Assembly: GCF_004296335.1 (NCBI RefSeq)
Contig: NZ_SGIU01000002.1
Location: 881,882-945,881, forward strand
Direction of reading: 5' to 3'
DNA: 64,000 nucleotides
Origin: Flagellimonas allohymeniacidonis
Lineage (GTDB): Bacteria > Bacteroidota > Bacteroidia > Flavobacteriales > Flavobacteriaceae
This document shows positions 54,269 through 63,106 of this stretch, in pieces (the stretch's first letter is position 1; each line of letters starts with the position of its first letter). The notes beneath the pieces were generated by a model, which was not told the origin of the DNA, did not search any database, and worked only from the letters and a program-made list of their open reading frames with translations. The translations under genes and the position numbers were made by a program.

Positions 54269-54808
54269 TTATAGACTATTTGTAAATTCTCTTTTTAAAT
54301 TGTTCAGTTTGTTTGAAATGCTTGCATCATATTGCAAATCTCCTAACCTCAGCACAAATCCGCCGATGATGCTTTCGTCAACTTTATTCTCAAGGGTGAC
54401 CTTGTTCCCTGTAATTTTGGTCACTTCACCCAATATTTTCTTTTCCAATGCTGCGTTCAATGGGACCGCAGTGGTCACGTAGGCAACATCCTCCCCTTTC
54501 AATTGTTCGTGAAGAATGATATACTTGAAGGCAACCTCTTGTAACATTCCAATCCGTTTATTGTCGGTCAATGTGTTTAAGAGGCCTTTGGTGATTTCAT
54601 TGGAGCTCTTGAAGATTTCGTTCAATGATTTCTTCTTGATTTCCGCCTTGATCACAGGGCTTCCCAAAAGGTTTTGCAAATCCTCATTTTCGGTTATGGT
54701 GGCCGAAATGGTTCTCATATCCTTTTCCACAGCTTCAGCCGATTTTTTCTCGACCGCGTAATCCAAGGTTGCTTTTGCGTACCGTATTGCTGCTCTTGCC
54801 TCGTTCAT
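54269..54808 (-). CDS. atpH: F1 ATP synthase delta subunit
   Basis: 179 residues. N-terminal helical domain ([20 protein letters not shown]), middle ([20 protein letters not shown]) and C-terminal [20 protein letters not shown] motif are typical of OSCP/delta. It joins F1 to the b-subunit stalk. Between atpF (6 nt) and atpA (2 nt). Confidence 0.95.
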   Translation of the reverse strand: MNEARAAIRYAKATLDYAVEKKSAEAVEKDMRTISATITENEDLQNLLGSPVIKAEIKKKSLNEIFKSSNEITKGLLNTLTDNKRIGMLQEVAFKYIILHEQLKGEDVAYVTTAVPLNAALEKKILGEVTKITGNKVTLENKVDESIIGGFVLRLGDLQYDASISNKLNNLKREFTNSL

Positions 54809-54814
54809 TTCGGA

Positions 54815-55315
54815 TTAATTCAGTTTGATGTCTCCCAACATATCGTCCACCAACTTGTGCTGTTTCTTTTTGTCGGACAGTTCTTCTTTGATTACTTTTT
54901 CAGCAATGTCTACAGAAAGATTGGCTACCTGAGCTTTGATGTCAGCCACAGCTGCTTTCTTTTCACTTTCAATGGCAGCCTGCGCCTGCTTGATCATTTT
55001 ATCACCCTCCACTTGAGCTTGGTCTTTTGCTTCAGCTACAATTCTTTCCTTTATCTCACGTGCTTCTTTCAACAGCGTCTCTCTTTCCGCTCTTGCTTCT
55101 TTTAGAAGCTTCTCGCTATCGGCAGTAACATTCTGCATTTCCTTCTTGGCCTCTTCCGCTGCATCCAAAGCATTTTTGATTCCTTCCTCCCGATCGTTGA
55201 CCGCATTAAGGATGGGCTTCCATGCAAATTTCCATAGAAGAAAAAGCAACAAGCCAAATAGCAAAGTCTGCCAGAAAAACAATCCTACCGAAAACTCTTC
55301 CAATAACTTTTCCAT
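54815..55315 (-). CDS. atpF: F0 ATP synthase b subunit
   Basis: 166 residues. One N-terminal helix (GLFFWQTLLFGLLLFLLWKF) and a long charged, heptad-like coiled coil (AEEAKKEMQNVTADSEKLLK and beyond). It forms the peripheral stalk. Separated from atpE by a hairpin. Confidence 0.96.
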   Translation of the reverse strand: MEKLLEEFSVGLFFWQTLLFGLLLFLLWKFAWKPILNAVNDREEGIKNALDAAEEAKKEMQNVTADSEKLLKEARAERETLLKEAREIKERIVAEAKDQAQVEGDKMIKQAQAAIESEKKAAVADIKAQVANLSVDIAEKVIKEELSDKKKQHKLVDDMLGDIKLN

Positions 55316-55342
55316 AATCTGTCTTTTATCTTATCAATTTTT

Positions 55343-55393
55343 AAACAAGCTAAGGCCGCAACCAACCGTTACGGCCTTTCGCTTTACTTGTTT
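55343..55393 (-). other. Extended hairpin in the atpE-atpF spacer
   Basis: A strong stem around AAGGCCG/CGGCCTT (55352-55358 with 55372-55378), extended outward by AAGC/GCTT and AACAAG/CTTGTT and inward by AAC/GTT. No T-run on either strand within 5 nt, so it is not a terminator. It lies just after the atpE stop and could protect the 3' end of the atpE message, where high c-subunit output is needed. Confidence 0.7.
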
Positions 55394-55396
55394 TGA

Positions 55397-55588
55397 TTAC
55401 ACTGCGAAAAGAGCAGCAAAACCAATACCTTCAATCAACGCTGCTGCAATCAACATCGCTGTTTGGATTTTTCCGTAAGCTTCAGGCTGACGTGCGATGG
55501 CCTCCATAGCAGAACCACCGATTCTACCAATACCTAAACCAACACCGATAACTACCAAACCTGCACCTACCATTACTGGAATTTCCAT
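55397..55588 (-). CDS. atpE: F0 ATP synthase c subunit
   Basis: 63 residues, two membrane helices. The ion-binding Glu lies in AALIEGIGFAAL (Glu53) and the polar loop in ARQPEAYGK. The Gln/Ser/Thr/Tyr ligands of Na+ c-rings are missing (Gly follows the Glu), so proton coupling is more likely. It lies between atpB and atpF. Confidence 0.96.
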   Translation of the reverse strand: MEIPVMVGAGLVVIGVGLGIGRIGGSAMEAIARQPEAYGKIQTAMLIAAALIEGIGFAALFAV

Positions 55589-55667
55589 ATCTATCTAGTT
55601 TAAAAATTAAATATTCAATTTATCAAACACCTCTCAAACATGTCTCGAGGTGACAATTCAATCATTG

Positions 55668-56804
55668 TTACTGTGCCACTTCGGCTTCATGTTCATGCTC
55701 ATGCTCTTCTGAGGCAAACCCAAAGTATAGTGCAGAAAGCATGGTGAATATATAGGCCTGTAGCAATGCTACTAATATTTCTATCAATGAGATGGCAAAA
55801 GCCAATCCGAAAGACAATGGGCTTCCTATCCAACTTTTAAAAATGAACATCAACCCAATCAAGCTTCCTATCACAATATGCCCTGCTTGCATATTCGCAT
55901 ACAAACGAATCAACAGTGAGAACGGCTTGATTATCAATCCCAACAATTCAATAGGAACCAAGATGATGTACAAAACGATTTTTCCATACCAAGGTAAAGA
56001 CTTGCCAAGCGGGTCAAATTGGTGCATCCAATAGTCTTTTGTTCCGGTAAAGTTGGTGATGATAAAGGTTAAAACCGCTAATGAGGTGGTAATCGCAATA
56101 TTTCCTGTTACGTTTATACCTAGCGGGGTCATGCCGAACATGTTCAAAAACCATATAAAGAAAAAGATGGTCAACAAGAAGGGCATGTATTTTTTATAAC
56201 GCTTCTCTCCAATATTGGGACGAGCGATATCGTCTCTTATATAAAGTACAATCGGCTCAAAGAAACGTCCCGCTCCAGTGGGAATACCATTGTTTTTGGC
56301 ATAAGACCTAGCAAGACTTCCAAACAACAACAACATTAAAAGTCCCGTGATAATAATCATAACCACGTTTTTCGTGATTGAAAAATCCAATGGCTTTATG
56401 TTGGCAGGGTGATGCTCTTCATCATAATTGATGGTTCCTTCAGCATCTGTCTTATAGATTTTGTTGTGGTACAATTTGTAATAATTGCCGTCCACTTCTG
56501 CCAAGGTTTCCCCATGATGGAATTTTGAGGACGAAAATACCTGTAGTCCTTCGTCCCATAGAATCACAGGCAGTGGAAAACCTACATACTTATGTTCCCC
56601 ATTTTCTTTGGTATATGAAAACAGTGAAAAATCGTGGGAATCCTTAAGGTGATGAAAAATGTAATCCTTTATCTCAGTCTTGAGGTCTGTACCTTGCTCT
56701 TCAGATATTGCCTCCTTGGCCTCACTAGCGAAGGAAAATTGACCTAAAAAAAGTGCTGCAATAAGTAGAAATCTCGTAAAAGTGTCTTTTCGCATTTCGC
56801 TCAA
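55668..56804 (-). CDS. atpB: F0 ATP synthase a subunit
   Basis: 378 residues, longer than the E. coli protein because of a signal-like leader (FLLIAALFLGQFSFASEAKE) and an extended periplasmic-facing N-terminal domain. Key parts: FLNMFGMTPLGINVTGNIAI, and the essential Arg in SLLIRLYANMQAGHIVIGSL. A His/Glu-rich tail ends it (EEHEHEHEAEVAQ). First gene of the atp cluster. Confidence 0.96.
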   Translation of the reverse strand: MSEMRKDTFTRFLLIAALFLGQFSFASEAKEAISEEQGTDLKTEIKDYIFHHLKDSHDFSLFSYTKENGEHKYVGFPLPVILWDEGLQVFSSSKFHHGETLAEVDGNYYKLYHNKIYKTDAEGTINYDEEHHPANIKPLDFSITKNVVMIIITGLLMLLLFGSLARSYAKNNGIPTGAGRFFEPIVLYIRDDIARPNIGEKRYKKYMPFLLTIFFFIWFLNMFGMTPLGINVTGNIAITTSLAVLTFIITNFTGTKDYWMHQFDPLGKSLPWYGKIVLYIILVPIELLGLIIKPFSLLIRLYANMQAGHIVIGSLIGLMFIFKSWIGSPLSFGLAFAISLIEILVALLQAYIFTMLSALYFGFASEEHEHEHEAEVAQ

Positions 56805-56829
56805 AATATCGGTCTCTCAAAAATCGGTG

Positions 56830-56837
56830 CAAATGTA
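56830..56837 (-). promoter_or_regulatory. Candidate -7 box of atpBEFHAG
   Basis: TACATTTG on the minus strand, exact TAnnTTTG, 25 nt before the atpB ATG and just after the hairpin that ends the upstream unit. No -33 TTG in range. Confidence 0.55.
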
Positions 56838-56855
56838 AGCGTTTCTTACAAAAAG

Positions 56856-56876
56856 AAAAAAGCTTTCAAGCTTTTA
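56856..56876 (-). terminator. Terminator before atpB
   Basis: AAAAGCTT-TC-AAGCTTTT, eight pairs, with a T-run on the minus strand. It lies 13 nt after the DUF6168-like gene and separates that unit from atpB. Confidence 0.7.
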
Positions 56877-56888
56877 TTTTTGAGGTTT

Positions 56889-57305
56889 TTAAGAGTCTTG
56901 ATTTACCGAGGAACCCTCTATTTTTTTAAGCAATTTTGAAATGAAAATCGTCTCAAAGATCAGGGCAATCGCGTAGGGAATAAAAAAGGCTCCAAATTCT
57001 AATCGCGACATGTCCCCATCTTGCTTGTAGGTGGGATAAAAAAGTATAAAGAAAAAGGCGAATTTGATCAAACTGCCCCCCATAAACAAAAACCCAATGA
57101 GGTTTTTAAGCTTTTCACGAAAAATATAGATCAATAGGAAAATGACAGCGGCCAAAATCGCATTGACCCAGTATGCACGGAAAATAAGATTTTCGAAGGG
57201 TGGCAAGTCCAGACTTTTCAATATTTGGGTATGAACCAAAAAAGAGAGGGACAGCAAGAAAACCAGAATCAAAATAAACTGGGCAGGTAAATTGGGTTTA
57301 GTCAT
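56889..57305 (-). CDS. Four-helix membrane protein of the atp locus (DUF6168-like)
   Basis: 138 residues with four hydrophobic helices (ILILVFLLSLSFLVHTQI, YWVNAILAAVIFLLIYIF, LIKFAFFFILFYP, AFFIPYAIALIFETIFI). A gene of this size and type sits between atpZ and atpB in flavobacteria; I recall it as DUF6168. It may help F0 assembly, by analogy with AtpI. It abuts the AtpZ-like gene. Confidence 0.8.
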   Translation of the reverse strand: MTKPNLPAQFILILVFLLSLSFLVHTQILKSLDLPPFENLIFRAYWVNAILAAVIFLLIYIFREKLKNLIGFLFMGGSLIKFAFFFILFYPTYKQDGDMSRLEFGAFFIPYAIALIFETIFISKLLKKIEGSSVNQDS

Positions 57306-57536
57306 TTAATATTTGATTCGTTTTAACTGCTGCAAAACTACCCAAATAGAAATTGCCACTCCCAAAAGAGTGGCAATTACCGTAAAAATATTCTTTTCGT
57401 TTTGATAATGGTCATCCAGCCATTTACCACCTTGAACAGATAGGTAAATGATGATCCCCATTTCAAACGCGATACCCGTAAGTACCGCCGCGTTTTTAAA
57501 AGCGTCCTTTTTCTTAGGAGACTTTGGCTGGCTCAT
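57306..57536 (-). CDS. AtpZ/AtpI-family protein
   Basis: 76 residues from the ATG at 57536 (MSQPKSPKKKDAFKNAAVL); the longer frame would extend over the bactofilin gene. Two helices (AFEMGIIIYLSVQGGKWLDD and VIATLLGVAISIWVVLQQL) with GKWLDDHY between them, as in AtpZ. It overlaps the bactofilin end by 23 nt. AtpZ/AtpI help Mg2+ import or c-ring assembly. Confidence 0.88.
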   Translation of the reverse strand: MSQPKSPKKKDAFKNAAVLTGIAFEMGIIIYLSVQGGKWLDDHYQNEKNIFTVIATLLGVAISIWVVLQQLKRIKY

Positions 57537-57963
57537 TTGTCTTCGTCGGCTGCAATCTGTGGGTTGAGCTCGAAGCGCTGGAACTTGAAGAAGTTGAAGC
57601 GGCAGCTTTGCCCATGGTACATGAAGCATTGAAAGTGGCTCCTGGTTCTACGGCCAATTTGGCCACGGTCACCGTGCCTTCAATCACTGCAGAAGATTTC
57701 AGGGAAAGCAGGTCGCTCACATGGAGTTCTCCATTGAATTTTCCTTCTATGTCTGCATTGACACATTCTACTTTTCCTTTAATCAATCCTTCCCTTCCGA
57801 TTACTACTTTTCCGGAGGTTTTTACATTCCCTTCCAATTTGCCGTCTATTCTAAAGTCAGCTTCGGAAGTAATATCACCTTTAATTTTGGTGTTCTTTTC
57901 AATTCTGTTGGGTTGTCCGCCAAGTTCTGTCATAGGTCGAGGTTTTTTGTTGTCAGAAAACAT
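57514..57963 (-). CDS. Bactofilin
   Basis: 149 residues. A central beta-helix with repeating short strands (IKGDITSEADFRIDGKLEGNVKTSGKVVIGREGLIKGKVECVN split at each turn, then ADIEGKFNGELHVSDLLSLK) flanked by disordered ends; a Ser/Ala-rich C-terminus. Bactofilins polymerise into membrane-bound filaments that affect cell shape and envelope enzymes. It lies 6 nt after sprE. Confidence 0.93.
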   Translation of the reverse strand: MFSDNKKPRPMTELGGQPNRIEKNTKIKGDITSEADFRIDGKLEGNVKTSGKVVIGREGLIKGKVECVNADIEGKFNGELHVSDLLSLKSSAVIEGTVTVAKLAVEPGATFNASCTMGKAAASTSSSSSASSSTHRLQPTKTNEPAKVS

Positions 57964-57969
57964 TGTGTT

Positions 57970-60525
57970 CTACGGTTTTGGGGTTAAAATTTGTTCTTTG
58001 TATGATTCTAAATTTTTATGGACCTGTATGATCTTGTAATTCAGCGACAAAACTACGAAATTATCGTTGTTGATCCTGTAGTCCTTGTTGTTTTTTATGA
58101 GCTCGGTGAAGCCTAAGGCAAATTCTTTTGATTTAAAGCCATGCACCACTACAAACTGATCTTCCAAATTATAAATGTCCTTGGAAATGATGTTCTTGTA
58201 ATTGAGATCCTTTCGTACTTCTTCCAAGCGTTGCTTTAATTGTAACGCACTTTCGTTGTCAGATATTTTAAATGGGAACACAACTTTCCAATTTCCTTTC
58301 CCAGAAGAGCCTGTTTCGGGTGAAAAATCCTTGTTCTCCAACTTGGGCAATTGATCCTTCACCATCTGCTCGGCCTTCTTGCCCTCTGCATTGTTGGGAT
58401 AGGTCAGCGCCACATAATTTAAAGCTTCCTTAAAAGATTCAAAACCCTGTAGCCTTCCAATGGCATTGGCCTTCAGCATTTCCAATTTTGGCACTATGGG
58501 GTCTCCCATAAACTTTTGGATATTTTCTTGGGTCTGGGTGATGACGTTCAGATATTCTTGCTTTTCGTAAAGTTTGTAAAGTGCTTCATACCTGGCATCA
58601 GGACTATCGGTATTGCCAACCAGCACTGCCTGTGGATTAAGAAGTATCTCCGCATAGCGGGTATCCGGATGGTTTGATACAATGTTCCTTTTCATATTCT
58701 CGGCCAACGGACTTCCCGATTCCTCATAAATTTTATAGAGATTGTACTTTGATGGAAGGATCAATCGCTCTTCCGGATTGGAAGCCAGTACATTTTCCAA
58801 TTTTCCGGCGGCCAATAAATTTTCTTTAAACTTCTCCTTGTAGATTAATCCCAACTGATAGTTGGCAAAGTTCTTTTCTGTTTGAAGGCTGTCAATCACG
58901 CTCAAGTCGGTAGGCACTTGCTCCAGATAATACTCCAAGGAATACTTTTTATCCTCCGGTACTTCCTCTTGCTCATTGCTATCAACCGCGACCACATCAC
59001 CGGTTGCCTCAGAAATCAAGGTTCTGTTTTTATTGCTCCATCGCCAATCGTCTTCAAGTTCGCGATTGCCCCATCTTGTTCTAAAGTCATTTTTGCCGTA
59101 GCCCAAGCTGGTGATGTTATAGAAATAGAATTTTCCCTTGTTCGCTTTTCCACCTTTGGATTCAGCAAAAGCCGCGAAACCTGCCGTTGTTCTTTGAAGT
59201 TCTTTCTCGGCGGCCTCTTCTTCCTTCCATTTAAGCTCGGCGATGTAGTCTTCAAAATATGAAGTTCGTTCCTCTTCTGGCATGTAATAGATGGTGATGA
59301 CACTATCGGCATATTGAGCGATGTCTTCATATTTGATCACATCTTCTAAATTGTCCAACTTCTTCTTTATTCTTCTGTGCTTTTTTGTGTTCTCCTTCAG
59401 GTTGGTCAATGTACTGTCATAGTAAGCCCCTGACGTTTTGTAGAGGTCTTGATCAAAATAATAATCCGCTAGGCTTTGGTAGTTCAATGCACTTAATTTA
59501 CGGTCGCCCCTGTTAGCTTTTAACGATTTGTTGTAATACACAATCGCTAAACTATCCGATTTTGTCGACAGATGAAACTGGGCAATCTCACGATATATTT
59601 TATCCAAAAAAGGGCGGTTTTCGCGGTTCTCCTCCAAATCAGTCAGATACTCCAATAACTCTTCTTCATTTGCTTCAGAAATCTCGGTGTTCTGAATCTT
59701 TTTTAGATGGGCATTGATCATATAGATTCTCGGAGATTTTCGGTTTAAGGCAATCACCTTGTCAAAGGCATAGTTGGCACTGTCTTTATATCCCAGTTGA
59801 TTGTAAAGTTGTCCTATGATGAAAAGATATCTTCCTCTTTCGTTATTTTTTTTGGTGTAGGCTTGGGCAATTTTTAGTTTTTGAATCGCAGTATCCCGTA
59901 CCTTGAGATTGATATAGCATTGCGCCAAAACAGCATTGGCATCCGCATATTCTTGGTCTTTCAAATCTTCAAACTTGAAAAGTCGCTTGATATTTTTTAT
60001 CGCCAATTCAGGGTTGTCCAGCCGCATGTTGGTCTTTTCTCTCCAAATAGTGGCTTCATTGAGTTTGTTGCTCTCGGCATATTTTCGAAGCACGTAGTTG
60101 AAGGATTCCAATGCAGGAATGTACCGTTGATCAAAATAACGGGCCTTTCCCAAAAGAAGAAAGGCTTCATCAATTTGAGGATTGCGTTCCTCATCTTTGA
60201 TATCCATGCTATGCTTCTGAATGGCCTTTGTGGCCTTTTCCTCTGCAATTATGAAGTTTGGATTGTTATCTTCTGAGTCAAGTTTGACCTCATCGGTCAC
60301 CTCAAGGCGTTCCACAGGAAGCACCTCCCAATAGTCATCACGGTAGTTCGCATTGAGTTCTTCCCGACCTACTTCAAAAGCCAAATTACCATTGTACAAG
60401 GTATTGTACTTGGTGTTCAAGGCATGCCAGTTGCGGTTGATAAACTTGTCTTTTTTGACAGAACAGGAATTAAAAAATACCCCAGCCAAAAGAAGCGCCC
60501 CAAAAAGTTTAAAAAGAAGTTTCAA
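57970..60525 (-). CDS. sprE: Type IX secretion/gliding TPR lipoprotein SprE/PorW
   Basis: 851 residues. Lipoprotein signal (LLLAGVFFNSCSVKKDKF), then the family start NRNWHALNTKYNTLYNGNLA, many TPR helices (EAFLLLGKARYFDQRYIPAL, ANAVLAQCYINLKVRDTAIQ, YQLGLIYKEKFKENLLAAGK) and a C-terminal domain (VVFPFKISDNESALQLKQRL, VVHGFKSKEFALGFTELIKN). SprE/PorW is needed for T9SS-dependent secretion and gliding. It stands upstream of bactofilin and the atp genes, an order I recall from other flavobacteria. Confidence 0.9.
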   Translation of the reverse strand: MKLLFKLFGALLLAGVFFNSCSVKKDKFINRNWHALNTKYNTLYNGNLAFEVGREELNANYRDDYWEVLPVERLEVTDEVKLDSEDNNPNFIIAEEKATKAIQKHSMDIKDEERNPQIDEAFLLLGKARYFDQRYIPALESFNYVLRKYAESNKLNEATIWREKTNMRLDNPELAIKNIKRLFKFEDLKDQEYADANAVLAQCYINLKVRDTAIQKLKIAQAYTKKNNERGRYLFIIGQLYNQLGYKDSANYAFDKVIALNRKSPRIYMINAHLKKIQNTEISEANEEELLEYLTDLEENRENRPFLDKIYREIAQFHLSTKSDSLAIVYYNKSLKANRGDRKLSALNYQSLADYYFDQDLYKTSGAYYDSTLTNLKENTKKHRRIKKKLDNLEDVIKYEDIAQYADSVITIYYMPEEERTSYFEDYIAELKWKEEEAAEKELQRTTAGFAAFAESKGGKANKGKFYFYNITSLGYGKNDFRTRWGNRELEDDWRWSNKNRTLISEATGDVVAVDSNEQEEVPEDKKYSLEYYLEQVPTDLSVIDSLQTEKNFANYQLGLIYKEKFKENLLAAGKLENVLASNPEERLILPSKYNLYKIYEESGSPLAENMKRNIVSNHPDTRYAEILLNPQAVLVGNTDSPDARYEALYKLYEKQEYLNVITQTQENIQKFMGDPIVPKLEMLKANAIGRLQGFESFKEALNYVALTYPNNAEGKKAEQMVKDQLPKLENKDFSPETGSSGKGNWKVVFPFKISDNESALQLKQRLEEVRKDLNYKNIISKDIYNLEDQFVVVHGFKSKEFALGFTELIKNNKDYRINNDNFVVLSLNYKIIQVHKNLESYKEQILTPKP

Positions 60526-60554
60526 AATTGTTGCTAATCGTACTTAACCTAACT

Positions 60555-60582
60555 CAAAAAAAGCCATATTATTATAAGGCTT
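60555..60582 (-). terminator. Terminator of the GlxA-type gene
   Basis: AAGCC ... GGCTT with inner TAT/ATA pairs; on the minus strand followed by seven T. It is about 58 nt after the regulator stop and upstream of sprE. Confidence 0.75.
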
Positions 60583-60639
60583 ATCGACAAAATACGCCAT
60601 TGCATAATGTATTGAAAAAAATGACTCCGATTTGATTCC

Positions 60640-61653
60640 CTACCAAGCGGTCAAACTATCGAACTGAGCGGTTATCCTATTGTATTTGCTCTTGTAGGCT
60701 ACAGGGGACAATCCGACGTATTTTTTGAAAACGGTTCTGAAAGACTTTTGGTCCATGTAACCCACTTGGTACATTACCTCGTTCACATTTTGGGGTGTGG
60801 ATTCCAGGCTTCTTTTTGCAGCCTCAATTTTTACCCTTTGAATGTATTCCAAAGGCGTGTTTTGGGTCGCTTTTTTAAACCTTCGTACAAAATTTCGACT
60901 ACTAATGGCGTGCCGTTGTGCCAACCATTCCACAGATATTTTTTCCCGCACATTTTGTTCAATATAGTTCTGTGCTTCCTTTATGGCTTGATCATCATGG
61001 TCTTTCTGACCCTGAAATATGGCAAACTGATTTTGGTCTATCCGGTCAATCTCAATTTCAAAAAACTTGGAAAGATAAATTGCCGTAGGTCTTCCGCAGT
61101 ATTTCTGCACCAGATGAATCATTAGATTTAAGAAAGAGTATGCTCCGCCGCTGGAATAAATGCCATCTTCTTCCGTCACAATTTTGTTGGATACCAAATG
61201 TACCTTTGGAAACATTTGTTTAAAAATATCCATCGCCGCCCAATGTGTAGCGCATTGTTTGCCATCGATCAAGCCGGTGCTGGCGAGTACAAAAGCTCCC
61301 AAACACATGCTGGCCACCTCTGCTTTATGAACCTCGCGCTGTTTTAAAATCCAGGGGATGTATCCCGCGTTTTCTTCCAATTCCTCCATCAAAAAATCTG
61401 GGCGAAAAGCTGGAATCAAGACAATGTCTGTTTTTTCCACCTCATCAATGGTATGTTCACAATGAATACGGAAAGCCCCGTCATAGAGCACAGTGTCCTT
61501 TTCCAGACCGACAATATGGATCTCAAAAAAATCATCTTCCCTTACCCCTGTTTTCTTCAAGAACTGATTAGCGGCCAATAGCACTTTGTAAGGCCCCACC
61601 ACATTGCTCAAAATAGCATTTCGCTTGGGAACCAAAATAGATACATGTTTCAT
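60640..61653 (-). CDS. GlxA-type transcriptional regulator (DJ-1/PfpI plus AraC)
   Basis: 337 residues. An N-terminal DJ-1/PfpI domain (VGPYKVLLAANQFLKKTGVR, VASMCLGAFVLASTGLIDGK with the nucleophile-elbow Cys, CATHWAAMDIFKQMFP) and a C-terminal AraC domain (ISVEWLAQRHAISSRNFVRR, VNEVMYQVGYMDQKSFRTVF). Ligand and target are unknown. Divergent from the TfoX-like genes. Confidence 0.92.
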   Translation of the reverse strand: MKHVSILVPKRNAILSNVVGPYKVLLAANQFLKKTGVREDDFFEIHIVGLEKDTVLYDGAFRIHCEHTIDEVEKTDIVLIPAFRPDFLMEELEENAGYIPWILKQREVHKAEVASMCLGAFVLASTGLIDGKQCATHWAAMDIFKQMFPKVHLVSNKIVTEEDGIYSSGGAYSFLNLMIHLVQKYCGRPTAIYLSKFFEIEIDRIDQNQFAIFQGQKDHDDQAIKEAQNYIEQNVREKISVEWLAQRHAISSRNFVRRFKKATQNTPLEYIQRVKIEAAKRSLESTPQNVNEVMYQVGYMDQKSFRTVFKKYVGLSPVAYKSKYNRITAQFDSLTAW

Positions 61654-61754
61654 TTACTGGATGTTGTGATAGACTCAAAGGTAAAAAATGAGCTTGGCCG
61701 AATCAACCCTTTAAAGTGTCTTATTTGCCCTTATGGAGGAGGTGGGTGCTTTTG

Positions 61755-61762
61755 TAGTTTTG
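61755..61762 (+). promoter_or_regulatory. TAnnTTTG box directly before the 61768 gene
   Basis: TAGTTTTG, exact TAnnTTTG, 5 nt before the ATG at 61768. It argues against the longer frame from 61645 and would give a leaderless message. No -33 TTG in range. Confidence 0.4.
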
Positions 61763-61767
61763 GGATA

Positions 61768-62082
61768 ATGGAATTGGAAGCATTTGAAGAAATTAGAAAA
61801 TTTTATTGTAGAAACCATCCTGAAGTGACCCAGGGCAAAATGATGAGCTCCCCTGCTATCCATTACAAAAACAAGGTCTTCGCCTTTCTTTCAAGAAAGA
61901 ACAATATGGTTTTTAAACTTGGAAAAGGCTTCGATTTGAATTCCATAAAAGTTGAGCTTGGGGAATTTAGTCCCTTCAAGACCAAGAAGCCCTTGTCTGG
62001 CTGGTATGAATTGGGTTTTGAACACCGCGAAAATTGGATGCCGTTGACGGAATTGGCATTAAATCATATTAAATCTGAATAA
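61768..62082 (+). CDS. Small alpha/beta protein, TfoX/YjbR-like
   Basis: 104 residues from the ATG at 61768 (MELEAFEEIRKFYCRNHPEV). The upstream part of the longer frame overlaps the regulator start and a promoter-like box. It has GKMMSSPAIHYKNKVFAFLS, MVFKLGKGFDLNSIKVELGE and GWYELGFEHRENWMPLTELA, the strand pattern of YjbR/TfoX-N proteins. The next gene is a clear TfoX-N protein, 2 nt away. I am not sure of the family. Confidence 0.7.
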   Translation: MELEAFEEIRKFYCRNHPEVTQGKMMSSPAIHYKNKVFAFLSRKNNMVFKLGKGFDLNSIKVELGEFSPFKTKKPLSGWYELGFEHRENWMPLTELALNHIKSE

Positions 62083-62084
62083 CT

Positions 62085-62411
62085 ATGGGAACAAAAGGTG
62101 ATAAGCTAACACCTGTTAGTCAAGCTGCTGCTGAACAACTTGTTTCCAGATTGGCAAAGGTTGAAGGAATTTCCGCCAAAAAAATGTTTGGCGGGCATGG
62201 CATCTTCCATCAAGGAAAAATGTTTGGGATTGTTGATTCTAAAGGTAATGTCTATTTTAAAGTCAATGATTCGTCATATAAGAAATATGCGGAACAAGAT
62301 TCACACAAACATGGAAAAATGCCCTATTATTCAGTTCCTGTAAAGGTGTTGGAGAATGAAGTGACGCTTTTGGAATGGGCATGGGAATCCATTGAAATAT
62401 CTAAACTATGA
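62085..62411 (+). CDS. TfoX N-terminal domain protein
   Basis: 108 residues with the TfoX-N signature KKMFGGHGIFHQGKMFGIVD, VYFKVNDSSYKKYAEQ and MPYYSVPVKVLENEVTLLEW. TfoX/Sxy is a competence regulator in gammaproteobacteria; stand-alone N-domains in Bacteroidota have no known role. Its stop overlaps the next ATG (ATGA at 62408-62411). Confidence 0.9.
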   Translation: MGTKGDKLTPVSQAAAEQLVSRLAKVEGISAKKMFGGHGIFHQGKMFGIVDSKGNVYFKVNDSSYKKYAEQDSHKHGKMPYYSVPVKVLENEVTLLEWAWESIEISKL

Positions 62412-63073
62412 TTACTTCAAAGTACAGCTCATTCTTCAAAGAGCTTGCCAAAAACAATACCAAAGAGTGGTTTCATGCCAACAAGGCACGTTATGAAAAC
62501 GATGTTAAGTTGCCCTTTCTAAATTTACTTGAAGAGGTAATTCCTGAATTAATGGAGTGGAACAACCAAATTCAAACTGATCCCAAAAAAGCGCTGTTTC
62601 GGATTAATCGTGACATCCGATTTGCAAAGGACAAATCTCCTTATCACACCATAATGAAAGCGGGCTTTTCCGCTGGAGGAAAAAAATCGGAGCTACCAGG
62701 GTTCTACTTGGGTATCGATGCGGTACATGTTCATGTGGGTGGTGGACTGTTTATGGTAAGCACTCCACTGCTTAAAAAAGTAAGACACCATATTGCAAAA
62801 AATACAGACCAATTGTTGGGGATCGTGGGGGATACCAATTTTCAAAATGCATTTGGGAAACTAAAAGGTGAAAAGGCCAAGCGACTGGACAAAGATTTAC
62901 AGCCCACCGCGGAGAAAACGGACCTCATTTTCCATAAGCAATTTTATGCCATGGCAGAGTTTCCCTTGGATCCCTTCTATGATTCCGATGCCTTGAGAGA
63001 CGAAATATTGAACCATTTTGAAGCGATTCGGCCGTTGAATTCCTTTTTGAACGAAGCCTTGGAAGAAGGCTAA
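62408..63073 (+). CDS. DUF2461 family protein
   Basis: 221 residues. The family landmarks are FFKELAKNNTKEWFHANKARYE, LFRINRDIRFAKDKSPYHT, GFYLGIDAVHVHVGGGLFMV and LIFHKQFYAMAEFPLDP. DUF2461 is widely distributed with no established function. Translationally coupled to the TfoX-N gene. Confidence 0.93.
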   Translation: MITSKYSSFFKELAKNNTKEWFHANKARYENDVKLPFLNLLEEVIPELMEWNNQIQTDPKKALFRINRDIRFAKDKSPYHTIMKAGFSAGGKKSELPGFYLGIDAVHVHVGGGLFMVSTPLLKKVRHHIAKNTDQLLGIVGDTNFQNAFGKLKGEKAKRLDKDLQPTAEKTDLIFHKQFYAMAEFPLDPFYDSDALRDEILNHFEAIRPLNSFLNEALEEG

Positions 63074-63106
63074 ACAGATATCAATTAATCAATAAATACA
63101 AACAAA

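Noticed and set aside
57524..58039. 171-residue plus-strand ORF
   Set aside because: It is the complement of bactofilin and the 3' end of sprE, with no start signal or recognisable motif.
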